Counted from the first letter of the stretch, positions 7,972 to 16,388 are shown. The stretch is DNA of 20,224 nt from JANNVZ01 sp046153915 (GCA_046153915.1 JBJXFC010000079.1:1-20224), one strand, 5' to 3'. Made by a program: numbers and translations. Notes: a model not told the origin generated them from the sequence alone.

Positions 7972-10152
7972 TCAGCCCTGCACTTTTATCTTGATATATT
8001 GGAATTGCTCATAAATGAGGCGGTTTTTCTTCGCATCATTTTCATACTTCTTACCCTGAACAAGTTTGATTGGTTCACCAAATGAATAATCGACACCTTC
8101 CTTTTTCCCGGCTTTGGTCATCGCTGTGCGCACCTGATCTTCCGCTGTCTTATTACGCGCTGCTGTGAGTTCATCGTTGTTTTTGAATTTGGAAGAAGGG
8201 ACATTCGAAGCAGAAGATTCAACTGTAATCAGCGGCTTTTTGCCCAATGCTATGATTTTATTGATATCCTTGATGAAGCCCGAGAATTCTTTCTCCTCAG
8301 CACCAAATTCATTGAAGTCGTAAACAAAGTAGCGCGAGAATTGAGCAAATGCCTTGCCCTCGATGTACTGGCGGTTGATCGGATCTTTTGGATCGTATTC
8401 AAAGTTTTTGATTTCTTCCGGAGCTTGAACCTCAGCTTCTGGTTCTTCTTTTGGTGCTTCGATCTTCGGTTCAACTTTTGGCTCCACCTTAGGTTCTTCC
8501 TTGGGTTGTTCTGGTTCAGACTTCGCAATATTGAACGGAAGGATATATACTTCCTTCTCGATTTCTTTGAAGCTGGCATCACAAGGAACGTTGATATCAT
8601 CGTCTTTGATCATTTCTGATCCTTTGAAATATTCTACGTGGTAAGGAGTACATGGTGTGAGGATAGCAAGAAATCCACCATCGCGTTTGCGCGGACGGTA
8701 TTCAGTCACTTCATTGCTCTTCAGGTTGGTTACCAGGATGCGAAGATCTTCTGGTAATTCTTCACCTTCCGGTGCTATAATAAATCCTTTCAGTACGGCA
8801 AGATTGGTTTCATTAGTAATGTCCGGCATATCTACCAGATAAATATCACGCAATCCATATCCACCATCTTTGGAAGAAGAGTAATAAGCACGACGACCAT
8901 CGGCCATTGGAACAAAGAATACATCTGTATCAACTGTGTTAAGCGGATAGCCCATGTTCACCGGTGCTCCCCATTCGCCATCATCTCCTAGTTTGGAAAC
9001 AAAAATGTCGAATTCGCCCATGCTGTTGTGGCCAGTTGATGAAAAGTACAACGTCTTGCCATCCGCCGTTAGGAATGGTGCATCTTCTTCAAACTCGGTA
9101 TTGATAGTTGTGCCAATGTTGAGAGCGCGGCTCCATTCTCCATTTGGAAGTTTCACGCATTTGTAGATGTCGCGTTTGCCAATTCCACCTGCACGATCAG
9201 AAACAAAATACAAGGTATTGCCATCTGCGGAAATGGTAGCGTGTGTTTCCCAGGCCTCGGTATTGATGTCTGAACCCAAAAGAGTTGGTGTACTCCAGGT
9301 TTCACCTATCAGACGGCTTTCCAGAAGACGACCATCACCAAAATAATCGCTGTAAAGAAATAGATTCTGACCATCGGGCGATACACTGATTGTAGCTTCG
9401 TGGTAATCTGTATTGAGTTCTTTCAGAATTTCGGGCTCACTCCAAACACCGTCCACTGTCTTATAGGATGCATAAACGTCCTCCTTAAATTCACCTGTAT
9501 CCATATCCGACAAGCCAGCATTAGAACTGTCGGCACGCATGCGGCGTGAGGTAAAGAACATAGTAGACTCATCCAGCGACAATACCGGACTGTACTCATT
9601 CGTTTCCTTGTTTACTACAGGACCAATATTGGTAATGATGTAATTTTTTGGATTGGCCATTTGCAATTTGGCTTCCTCACAGCGCTTAATCTCAAGTTCA
9701 CATTCCTGGTATTTAATGTGTTTTTTGCCAAGCTTCTTTTCCAGGGTCTGATAGCTTACAATAGCCTCATCCAGCTTCAAGTTAAGTGCTTGTGCTTTAC
9801 CGAGATAATACAATGCAATAACAGGAGCTTTGGACTCATTTGGATCATCAGGATCGTAGTTGCTGCTGAGTTTTTTCATCACAGCAGATTCGAGATACGT
9901 CAGCGCTTCCTTTTTCGAATTGGCCGTTTGTAGCAGGCAATAGCCAATTTTAAAGTTGATATTGGCATTATTAGGTTCTGCTCCGAGCAGCTTTTGCCAT
10001 GTATTGATGCTTTTTGTCCAGTTTTTTTCAAGCATCAATCGATTGGCATCGATAAATTCAGCATTGAAGTCAATGCCTCCCTTAACCGGATTGCCGGCTT
10101 GAGAAGTGATGGCTGAAAAAACAATAAGAAGAATGGGTAAAAAACGTTTCAT
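7972..10152 (-). CDS. Exported TPR/PD40 beta-propeller protein with degenerate OmpA-like C-terminus
   Basis: The 726-residue product begins with a signal peptide (MKRFLPILLIVFSAITSQAG, 1-20). TPR-like helices cover about 30-165. A PD40 propeller covers about 185-440, with blades such as GNTLYFVSDRAGGIGKRDIY and GKTLYFSSTGHNSMGEFDIF. A beta-sandwich-like segment (450-540) is followed by a Pro/Glu/Lys-rich linker with KVEP repeats (545-579). The C-terminal 130 residues resemble an OmpA domain: ITVESSASN (642-650), then NNDELTAARNKTAED (658-672). The arginine of the N..L...R motif (R666) is kept, but the HTD-type aspartate is absent. Overall architecture parallels the gene at 2742-4766, so the two may be distant paralogues working at the cell envelope. 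Exact function is unknown; a T9SS or gliding-related scaffold is possible but not shown. It is probably monocistronic, with a strong terminator downstream. Confidence 0.82.
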   Translation of the reverse strand: MKRFLPILLIVFSAITSQAGNPVKGGIDFNAEFIDANRLMLEKNWTKSINTWQKLLGAEPNNANINFKIGYCLLQTANSKKEALTYLESAVMKKLSSNYDPDDPNESKAPVIALYYLGKAQALNLKLDEAIVSYQTLEKKLGKKHIKYQECELEIKRCEEAKLQMANPKNYIITNIGPVVNKETNEYSPVLSLDESTMFFTSRRMRADSSNAGLSDMDTGEFKEDVYASYKTVDGVWSEPEILKELNTDYHEATISVSPDGQNLFLYSDYFGDGRLLESRLIGETWSTPTLLGSDINTEAWETHATISADGNTLYFVSDRAGGIGKRDIYKCVKLPNGEWSRALNIGTTINTEFEEDAPFLTADGKTLYFSSTGHNSMGEFDIFVSKLGDDGEWGAPVNMGYPLNTVDTDVFFVPMADGRRAYYSSSKDGGYGLRDIYLVDMPDITNETNLAVLKGFIIAPEGEELPEDLRILVTNLKSNEVTEYRPRKRDGGFLAILTPCTPYHVEYFKGSEMIKDDDINVPCDASFKEIEKEVYILPFNIAKSEPEQPKEEPKVEPKVEPKIEAPKEEPEAEVQAPEEIKNFEYDPKDPINRQYIEGKAFAQFSRYFVYDFNEFGAEEKEFSGFIKDINKIIALGKKPLITVESSASNVPSSKFKNNDELTAARNKTAEDQVRTAMTKAGKKEGVDYSFGEPIKLVQGKKYENDAKKNRLIYEQFQYIKIKVQG

Positions 10153-10191
10153 TTCAGTGGTTTATTGTAACACAAAATCTAAGGCACGAAT

Positions 10192-10236
10192 ATAATAAAA
10201 ATTGGGCAGACCGTATTCGTCAGTTATTTCGGTCTG
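10192..10236 (-). terminator. Possible terminator of the E2 gene
   Basis: On the minus strand a 7-bp stem CAGACCG/CGGTCTG (10236-10230 with 10213-10207) with a 16-nt loop is followed after CCCAA by TTTTTATTAT. It sits 41 bp after the E2 stop. The stem is short and the loop long, so efficiency is doubtful. Confidence 0.45.
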
Positions 10237-10277
10237 ATAATTCTGGGTTTTAGAAGTAAAAGTCAGTATTCGCCCTG

Positions 10278-11651
10278 TCAGATTTCACGGTTTATGTCCC
10301 AGGCTTCGAGGTAGTCTGCAACTCTTCTCACAAAACTTCCACCAAGGGCACCATCTACAACGCGGTGATCATAACTATGGCTCAAAAACATCATGTGTCT
10401 TATACCGAGGGTATCACCGTATGGCGTTTCAATTACCGCAGGTTTTTTGCGGATTGCACCTACGGCAAGGATAGCCACTTGCGGCTGATTGATAATAGGA
10501 GTTCCCATTACATTGCCAAAGGTGCCCACGTTGGTCACGGTGTAAGTACCACCTGAAATTTCATCGGGGCTCAGTTTATTTGCGCGTGCACGATCGGCAA
10601 GATCATTTACTTTTTTGGCAAGACCGATCAAATTGAGCTGATCTGCATTTTTAATAACGGGTACAATAAGATTACCACTTGGCAAAGCCGCAGCCATTCC
10701 GATATTGATGTCCTTCCGGATGATGATTCTGTCACCATCCACCGAGGCATTGATATTTGGGAAGTCCTTAATCGCTTTGATCACAGCATCCATAAATATC
10801 GGAGTGAATGTAAGCTTGGTCTTTTCCTTTGTTTCGAAAACCTTCTTCATCTTCTCGCGCCACATTACAATATTCGTCACATCGGCTTCAACAAATGACG
10901 TGACGTGAGGAGAAGTTTGCTTGCTCATCACCATGTGTTCGGCAATGAGTTTGCGCATGCGATCCATTTCTACGATTTCGTCGTTTGGACCAATGGTGAT
11001 CGATGATTTAGTCTTAGCAGGTGCCGGTGAAGAAACGTTCACCTCTGCCTTCTTCTCAGAAGTTACACCGTTGGAAGGTGCTGGCGCCTGAATGACTTGA
11101 GCAGCTGCTGCCGCTGCTGCGGCGACACCACCGCGTGATTTGTTCTCGACAAAGTTTAGGATGTCCGATTTGGTAACCCTTCCGCCCTGACCTGAACCTT
11201 GGATTCGCTGCAATTCCTGCATCGAAACGCCTTCTTCTTTGGCGATATTTCGAACCAGAGGAGAATAAAATCTACCACTGTCATCGGTGGAAGAAACCTC
11301 CTCAACAACTGTGGCAGGAACGTAAGGCACTGCAGTTTCCTGCACGGGAGCGGCAATCGGAGCTGGGGCAGCAGCCGCAGGAGCTGATTGCGTTACCACG
11401 GTTGAAGAACCACCGGTGGCAATAATCGCGATGGGTTGACCAACCTGCACAACATCACCCTCATTCACCAGGCGTTTTGCAAGCACGCCGTCTTCTGGTG
11501 AAGGCACCTCGCTATCCACCTTATCTGTGGCGATTTCGATGATAGGTTCGTCAGCCTTAACAGCTTCACCTTCATTCTTCAACCATTTGATGATGGTGGC
11601 TTCGGCCACGCTTTCGCCCATTTTGGGCAACAAAAGTTCAATTTGTGACAT
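10278..11651 (-). CDS. Dihydrolipoamide acyltransferase (E2) of a 2-oxoacid dehydrogenase complex
   Basis: E2 forms the core of a 2-oxoacid dehydrogenase complex and passes the acyl group from lipoate to CoA. The 457 residues show the three expected parts. An N-terminal lipoyl domain has the lipoylated Lys in EIATDKVDSEVPS (about residue 44). A peripheral subunit-binding domain is seen in SPLVRNIAKEEGVSMQELQRI (about 131-172). The catalytic domain ends with HSYDHRVVDGALGG, where H429 and D433 are the active-site pair. Ala/Pro-rich linkers join them, including a run of about eight alanines near residue 180. Length and a single lipoyl domain fit branched-chain or general Bacteroidota E2 proteins. 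Substrate (pyruvate, 2-oxoglutarate or branched-chain oxoacids) cannot be settled here because no E1 or E3 gene is adjacent. A predicted promoter lies about 110 bp upstream. Confidence 0.93.
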   Translation of the reverse strand: MSQIELLLPKMGESVAEATIIKWLKNEGEAVKADEPIIEIATDKVDSEVPSPEDGVLAKRLVNEGDVVQVGQPIAIIATGGSSTVVTQSAPAAAAPAPIAAPVQETAVPYVPATVVEEVSSTDDSGRFYSPLVRNIAKEEGVSMQELQRIQGSGQGGRVTKSDILNFVENKSRGGVAAAAAAAAQVIQAPAPSNGVTSEKKAEVNVSSPAPAKTKSSITIGPNDEIVEMDRMRKLIAEHMVMSKQTSPHVTSFVEADVTNIVMWREKMKKVFETKEKTKLTFTPIFMDAVIKAIKDFPNINASVDGDRIIIRKDINIGMAAALPSGNLIVPVIKNADQLNLIGLAKKVNDLADRARANKLSPDEISGGTYTVTNVGTFGNVMGTPIINQPQVAILAVGAIRKKPAVIETPYGDTLGIRHMMFLSHSYDHRVVDGALGGSFVRRVADYLEAWDINREI

Positions 11652-11765
11652 GAATCAGATTCGTTTCCAGGTTGTTACCAGGTTCATATTCCATCCACCC
11701 CCAGATAGGCATTCCCTGTGCTTTTAAGCAAGACAGGAGTTCCTTCAAAGGACTGGAATGGGCCG

Positions 11766-11795
11766 CAAACCTAAGCCAATAAGCTCAGAAACAAA
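11766..11795 (-). promoter_or_regulatory. Predicted E2 promoter, Bacteroidota type
   Basis: On the minus strand TTTG (11795-11792) is followed after 18 nt by TAGGTTTG (11773-11766), an exact match to TTTG-N17-23-TAnnTTTG. The leader would be about 105-110 nt. It lies between the exporter stop (11836) and the E2 start, indicating that E2 is not dependent on exporter transcription. Confidence 0.65.
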
Positions 11796-11835
11796 AGTGC
11801 AAAGGGACTTATTTATTCAGGAATTTCAAAACATC

Positions 11836-13674
11836 TCAGGCTTGTTCAAACTGGAACTCACTTAGCCTCTTATAAATGCCATTCTCGCGTGCAATCAATT
11901 CTTCATGACTTCCCTCTTCGCGGATAAACCCATTCTCAAGGACAAGAATTTTGTCTGCATTTCGGATGGTAGATAATCTGTGCGCAATTACGATGCTTGT
12001 TCTGCCCTGCATAAGTTTGTCCAGGGCCTCTTGAACGAGTTTTTCGCTTTCACTGTCCAGCGAGCTTGTTGCTTCATCCAGGATCAGGATGGTTGGATTG
12101 CGCAAAACAGCGCGGGCAATGGCAATTCTCTGTCGCTGGCCACCGCTGAGTTGAATTCCGCGCTCTCCAACAATGGTTTCCATTTTATCAGGAAAAGATT
12201 CGACAAAATCCAGGGCGTTCGCTTTTTTGGCCGCATCCCTAATTTCTTCATCTGTTGCTGTTGGTTTTCCATAGCGGATATTTTCTTTAATGGAACCTCC
12301 GAAGAGGATCACTTCCTGCGGCACAAATGCCATCTGGTTGCGCAATTCGGTAAGAGAATACGATGATGCCTGCTTACCGTCAAATTGGATTTCGCCTGTC
12401 ACTGGAAGATAGAATTGCTGCACCAAGGCTGCGATGGTACTCTTTCCAGATCCTGACGAACCAACGAGGGCTATTTGTTCTCCCGCCGCTACTTTGAATG
12501 AAACTCCTTTCAGAACCTGAATATCAGGACGTGAAGCATAGTAGAAATCGACTTCATTAAATGAAATTTCTCCACGCAATGATTTCTCTGAAGATGTTTT
12601 TGAAAGGTCTATTTCTTCGGTTTTATAACTCAGAATTTCCATGACACTTTCAATCGTTCCAATGCTGCGTTGAAGTGTTCCCATTTGGGCAGCAAGGCCA
12701 CCGATTGATCCTGCTACAAGACCTGTCACCATCACGAATTGGCTCAATACATCCGCAGGAAGTTCACCAATATCCTGAAGGTGTTTTCCGACTCCCATTA
12801 CAAGTCCGAGGGCGCCAAAAAGGAAGATAATGATAAAGGTTCCAAACATGCCGCGCCACACAGCGCTTTTCATCGCAATGTCTTTGATGGTGCTGGTGCT
12901 TTGAAGAAAACGCGCACTTTCGAAACGTTCGTTGGCAAAACTTTTTACGTTTACAATTCCCGTGAAAGATTCGTTCACAATAACACTGCTTTCTGCCACT
13001 TTATCCTGTGTATTCTTTCCGAGTTTGCGAATAAATCTGCCGAAAAAAACCATCACAATAATGATGACAGGCAACGTTACCAGCATGACCAGGGTGAGCT
13101 TGTAGGAGTATGATACCAGCCATCCAATACCCACAACAATGATGACGGTTTGGCGAATGAACTCCGCAAACGTATTGGTAAGCGTTTCCTGAATGGTAGT
13201 AATGTCGTTGCCAAGTCTGCTGGATAAATCGCCTACTCTCCTCTCGTTAAAAAACTGCATCGGCATGCGGATAATCGTGCTGAAGGCATCATTACGTAGG
13301 GTCAACATCGCATTCTCTGTGACGTAAGAAAATATATAAATGCGAAAGAAAGAAAAGATTCCCTGAATAATAAGCAATGCTGCCAGAGCCGTAAGCACCA
13401 ATCCTGTATCACCCCATGCCTCTGCCAGATTCAGTTTGTCCGTTATCATTCTGGTCATGCTTCCACCCGGCAACTCGCCAATGGCAGGGCTGATAAGCTG
13501 ACCCAGAAGCGCAGTAATAACAATGACAAGCAATCCTGAAATAACCAGAAGAAATAATCCAATGGAAAACAACAACCAATAGGGCTTGAGGTATTTAAAA
13601 ACTCCGAGAGCCCGTTTCAAACCTTCCTTCGAAATTTTCTTTTTTTCCTCTTTGGTTGCTTCTGCTGTTGCCAT
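11836..13674 (-). CDS. ABC exporter, fused transmembrane and ATPase half-transporter (MsbA/multidrug type)
   Basis: This inner-membrane half-transporter should work as a homodimer that uses ATP to flip or export lipids or drugs. The 612 residues have a type I exporter membrane domain in the first 330 or so, with hydrophobic helices starting near residue 33 after a basic N-terminus. The C-terminal ATPase is complete: Walker A GSSGSGKS (405-412), Q-loop in FVPQEV, signature LSGGQ (509-513), Walker B ILILDE ending at D533-E534, and switch His in IVIAHRLSTI (H565). The catalytic Glu after Walker B is present, so it should be active. MsbA-like lipid flipping and multidrug export cannot be told apart from sequence. 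It starts 77 bp from the palindrome that separates it from the divergent methyltransferase gene. No clear promoter was found, and no terminator follows it before the E2 promoter. Confidence 0.93.
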   Translation of the reverse strand: MATAEATKEEKKKISKEGLKRALGVFKYLKPYWLLFSIGLFLLVISGLLVIVITALLGQLISPAIGELPGGSMTRMITDKLNLAEAWGDTGLVLTALAALLIIQGIFSFFRIYIFSYVTENAMLTLRNDAFSTIIRMPMQFFNERRVGDLSSRLGNDITTIQETLTNTFAEFIRQTVIIVVGIGWLVSYSYKLTLVMLVTLPVIIIVMVFFGRFIRKLGKNTQDKVAESSVIVNESFTGIVNVKSFANERFESARFLQSTSTIKDIAMKSAVWRGMFGTFIIIFLFGALGLVMGVGKHLQDIGELPADVLSQFVMVTGLVAGSIGGLAAQMGTLQRSIGTIESVMEILSYKTEEIDLSKTSSEKSLRGEISFNEVDFYYASRPDIQVLKGVSFKVAAGEQIALVGSSGSGKSTIAALVQQFYLPVTGEIQFDGKQASSYSLTELRNQMAFVPQEVILFGGSIKENIRYGKPTATDEEIRDAAKKANALDFVESFPDKMETIVGERGIQLSGGQRQRIAIARAVLRNPTILILDEATSSLDSESEKLVQEALDKLMQGRTSIVIAHRLSTIRNADKILVLENGFIREEGSHEELIARENGIYKRLSEFQFEQA

Positions 13675-13751
13675 ATCAATTCCCTGTGTTATTAACTGTC
13701 TGCAATATTACCTGTGATATTGAATGAATTGTTTGTTTTTTGTCTGTTTTA

Positions 13752-13930
13752 AACCCGGATTATGCAGTGCGTTTCGTACATGAGTTTCAAAATCCCAAAG
13801 AATTCGTGTGCTGGCGCAAGTTTCGAGCGCGCAATCGTGGTCATCCCCACGGTGAGCACTCGAAACGAGCAAGTGCGCGAATTCAAAGAGATTTTGAATC
13901 GGAATAGAAAGGCACTGCATAATCCGGGTT
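13752..13930. repeat. 179-bp imperfect palindrome with perfect 19-bp terminal inverted repeats
   Basis: The ends AACCCGGATTATGCAGTGC (13752-13770) and its exact complement (13912-13930) bound a sequence whose two halves stay complementary over several inner blocks. TTTC and TTCAAAATC blocks and GAATTCG recur in both arms. GTTTCGAGCGC (13820-13830) pairs with GCACTCGAAAC (13856-13866) with one mismatch. CGTGG (13836-13840) pairs with CCACG (13847-13851) at the tip. It occupies the divergent intergenic region and ends 11 bp before the methyltransferase ATG. The short open frames across it show no family resemblance. It could be a MITE, a REP-type element or the footprint of an insertion sequence; a structured RNA is less likely. 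No target-site duplication is evident: the flanks read TTTTA on the left and AAATT on the right. Confidence 0.78.
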
Positions 13931-13941
13931 AAATTCACGAC

Positions 13942-14664
13942 ATGAATAACCAGGCATTGTGGCATCCTACGCGAATAATCCGGGATTCAACCGGAGTCTT
14001 TGCATTCAATAAAAAGGAAGTTTATGCTGGTTCGTGGCATATCGCTTCGATTCAGGTGAAGTACTATGTGCCTTTGTTGGAGCAATTTGCAAACGGCAAA
14101 CTTCTGGATTGCGGTTGTGGCCAACTTCCGTGGTATGGGGTGTATAAAAACAAAACAACTTCCGTATACGCCATCGACTGGAGTGATAATCCACAAGTCG
14201 CTCAATTTCTGGATGAAAAAGTTGATCTGAGCGCACCTTTTCAACTAAAGGAATCGGCGTTTGATTGTGTTCTGCTAACGGATGTAATTGCGCACATTTC
14301 CAATCCCGATGCACTTATTCATTCAATTTGCCAGCATCTTAAAAAAAACGGACATTTGATTCTCACCACGCCATTTGTCTATTGGATAAGCGAATATCCG
14401 CATGAATATTATCACTTCACAGACTCAGCACTTAAGCAGCTCTGCGAGAAGCATGGACTGGAAATTGTGCACTTGGAATCGTATGGTGGCTATGGCGATG
14501 TGTTGCTGGATACTTTGAACAAAGGCATGACATCACGCCTCTCCCACCGTGCATTTCGGATGTTGGCATCTGTGGTGAAAAAAACATCGTGGTATAAAAA
14601 AGTGAATTTAAAAACCAAGTATTCTTATCCTCTTGGATATACACTCGTAGCGAAGAAAAAATGA
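13942..14664 (+). CDS. Class I SAM-dependent methyltransferase (type 11-like)
   Basis: A 240-residue cytoplasmic methyltransferase of unknown substrate. The SAM-binding motif I is LLDCGCGQLPW (54-64), a usual variant of LDxGxGxG. An acidic residue ends strand 2 (VYAIDWSD, D79), and motif II-like DCVLLTDVIAHI (108-119) replaces the common VLEHI. Post-motif III reads KNGHLILTTPFVYW. The C-terminal 60 residues are basic (KKTSWYKKVNLKTKY), which may favour a membrane-near or anionic substrate, an inference. Its stop overlaps the start of the acyltransferase gene in ATGA, implying translational coupling and a shared pathway, such as modification of a glycan or lipid. The start ATG is 11 bp from the palindromic element; no promoter match was found between them. 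A 10-bp copy of the palindrome end (ATAATCCGGG) recurs in codons 12-15. Confidence 0.85.
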   Translation: MNNQALWHPTRIIRDSTGVFAFNKKEVYAGSWHIASIQVKYYVPLLEQFANGKLLDCGCGQLPWYGVYKNKTTSVYAIDWSDNPQVAQFLDEKVDLSAPFQLKESAFDCVLLTDVIAHISNPDALIHSICQHLKKNGHLILTTPFVYWISEYPHEYYHFTDSALKQLCEKHGLEIVHLESYGGYGDVLLDTLNKGMTSRLSHRAFRMLASVVKKTSWYKKVNLKTKYSYPLGYTLVAKKK

Positions 14665-16388
14665 TTGAGGTAGCGCAAATCATGCAATCGATAAAAGAGT
14701 TCTTTCTCTTTAATCCAAAAGCGCCCTTTATTTTTACTGTTGTAAGCTTCTGGATATTCTTTGCTGCGGTGCTCACTGTGGATGCATTTCTGCATAAAAA
14801 ACGCGCCTGGCGCCATGCTTTTCTTTTTGCTGCAAGTTTGTTTTTCTATTACAAAACGACTGGATTCTTTTTTCTCTTATTGCTCTTTACCGCTGTTTGG
14901 GACTATTTCATCGGTAAACAAATTTTCGTTACAAGGGATAAGCGGTGGCGCAAATTCTGGCTTGCATTAAGCGTATTGATGAATCTGGGTGTGTTGTTTT
15001 ACTTTAAGTATGCCTATTTTTTTACGGATATTTATAACGCAGCCCTCGACAAACACAATTACGTTTTTAACTGGCTAGGGCATTGGAGCAACGGATTTTT
15101 CGGAACACATTTCGAAGTCTATAAAATCATTTTACCAATCGGTATTTCGTTTTTCACTTTTCAAAGTATAAGTTATACTGTAGAAATTTTCAGGGGAGAA
15201 CTAAAACCCGTGAAGCGGTTTACTGATTTTGCCTTTTTCGTAACATTTTTCCCTCAACTCGTGGCTGGACCGATTGTGCGCAGTACGGAGTTCATACCAC
15301 AGCTCTACAAAGAATATCAGCTAACACGCTATGAATGGGGACTTGCAGTATTCTGGATTCTCAATGGTCTTATCAAAAAAGTATTGCTCGCAGATTACAT
15401 AGCTGTCAATTTCATCGATCGCATATTTTCCAATCCCGTTTCTTATACCGGGTTCGAGAATTTGATGGCCATTTATGGATACAGTCTACAGGTATATGCA
15501 GATTTTTCGGGATATACCGATATCGCCATTGGAGTGGCCTTGTTGATGGGATTTCACCTCACCAAAAATTTCAATTCTCCTTACAAAGCCACAAGCGTTG
15601 CCGATTTCTGGAGACGATGGCACATGAGCCTTAGCAATTGGCTGCGCGATTATGTTTACATTCCATTGGGCGGCAACAAAGCAGGTAACGTGGCAACTTA
15701 TGCCTCTCTCGGATTGTTCATTCTAATCATTACAGCCATGAGCAATTCATGGCTTGTGTTGGCTATCTGTTGCGGGCTTGCCGCGTTGTGTCTTGTTCTT
15801 GCACAACTTTTTGAAGCGTTTTCACTTTGGTTGAATACGAATCTCAATCTGATGATTACCATGCTTGCCGGTGGCTTATGGCACGGCGCCTCATGGAATT
15901 TTATTATCTGGGGAGGACTGAACGGACTTGCTTTGGTTTTCTATAAAACATGGAAAAAAATAAGTCCGTGGGAAAAACACAAGAACAAATGGATTGTGCG
16001 CGCATGGGTCATTTTTCTCACCTTCACGTTTATCACCTTTACACGCGTTTGGTTTCGTGCTGGTAGCAATACCTCATGGAACGACATGAACGACACACAC
16101 GATTTGGAAGGAGAGTTTATGTCGGCAACCACCATGTTGCAGCAAATCTTTTTCCACATGGATTGGACACTGGCGCCTCAGGTCTTGCTCGGCTACTGGA
16201 ATGTATTTGTAGTTATTTTGTTCGGCATGTTTATTCATTGGTTGCCATCTTCATTCAAAGAAGGTTATCGCTCCAAATTTGCATCGCTACCTATTTGGCT
16301 CATTGGGCTCATCTGCTTTCTAACCATTTTCGGAATTTACCAGATCATGTCGGCCGATATGCATCCCTTCATCTATTTTCAGTTTTGA
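14661..16388 (+). CDS. MBOAT family membrane O-acyltransferase (AlgI-like)
   Basis: A multi-pass inner-membrane protein expected to move acyl groups, usually acetyl, towards extracytoplasmic polysaccharides. Family blocks are clear: LPIGISFFTFQSISYTVE (158-175), FFPQLVAGPIVR (196-207), YADFSGYTDIAIG (279-291), NSPYKATSVADFWRRWHMSL (305-324, H321) and LAGGLWHGASWNFIIWGG (402-419, catalytic H408). It is 575 residues, about 80-100 longer than AlgI. Between YIPLGGNKAGN and the LWHGA block there are about 50 extra residues, mostly hydrophobic (about 346-390), probably one or two additional membrane segments. A second ATG at 14682 (codon 8) is an alternative start, but the 4-bp overlap with the methyltransferase favours 14661. 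The usual downstream SGNH/AlgJ-like partner is absent: the next gene is miaA on the other strand. The substrate is unknown. Confidence 0.9.
   Translation: MIEVAQIMQSIKEFFLFNPKAPFIFTVVSFWIFFAAVLTVDAFLHKKRAWRHAFLFAASLFFYYKTTGFFFLLLLFTAVWDYFIGKQIFVTRDKRWRKFWLALSVLMNLGVLFYFKYAYFFTDIYNAALDKHNYVFNWLGHWSNGFFGTHFEVYKIILPIGISFFTFQSISYTVEIFRGELKPVKRFTDFAFFVTFFPQLVAGPIVRSTEFIPQLYKEYQLTRYEWGLAVFWILNGLIKKVLLADYIAVNFIDRIFSNPVSYTGFENLMAIYGYSLQVYADFSGYTDIAIGVALLMGFHLTKNFNSPYKATSVADFWRRWHMSLSNWLRDYVYIPLGGNKAGNVATYASLGLFILIITAMSNSWLVLAICCGLAALCLVLAQLFEAFSLWLNTNLNLMITMLAGGLWHGASWNFIIWGGLNGLALVFYKTWKKISPWEKHKNKWIVRAWVIFLTFTFITFTRVWFRAGSNTSWNDMNDTHDLEGEFMSATTMLQQIFFHMDWTLAPQVLLGYWNVFVVILFGMFIHWLPSSFKEGYRSKFASLPIWLIGLICFLTIFGIYQIMSADMHPFIYFQF

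Noticed and set aside
13708..13965. 85-codon minus-strand frame across the palindrome upstream of the exporter
   Set aside because: The frame lies over the inverted repeat and overlaps the methyltransferase start; no recognisable protein features.
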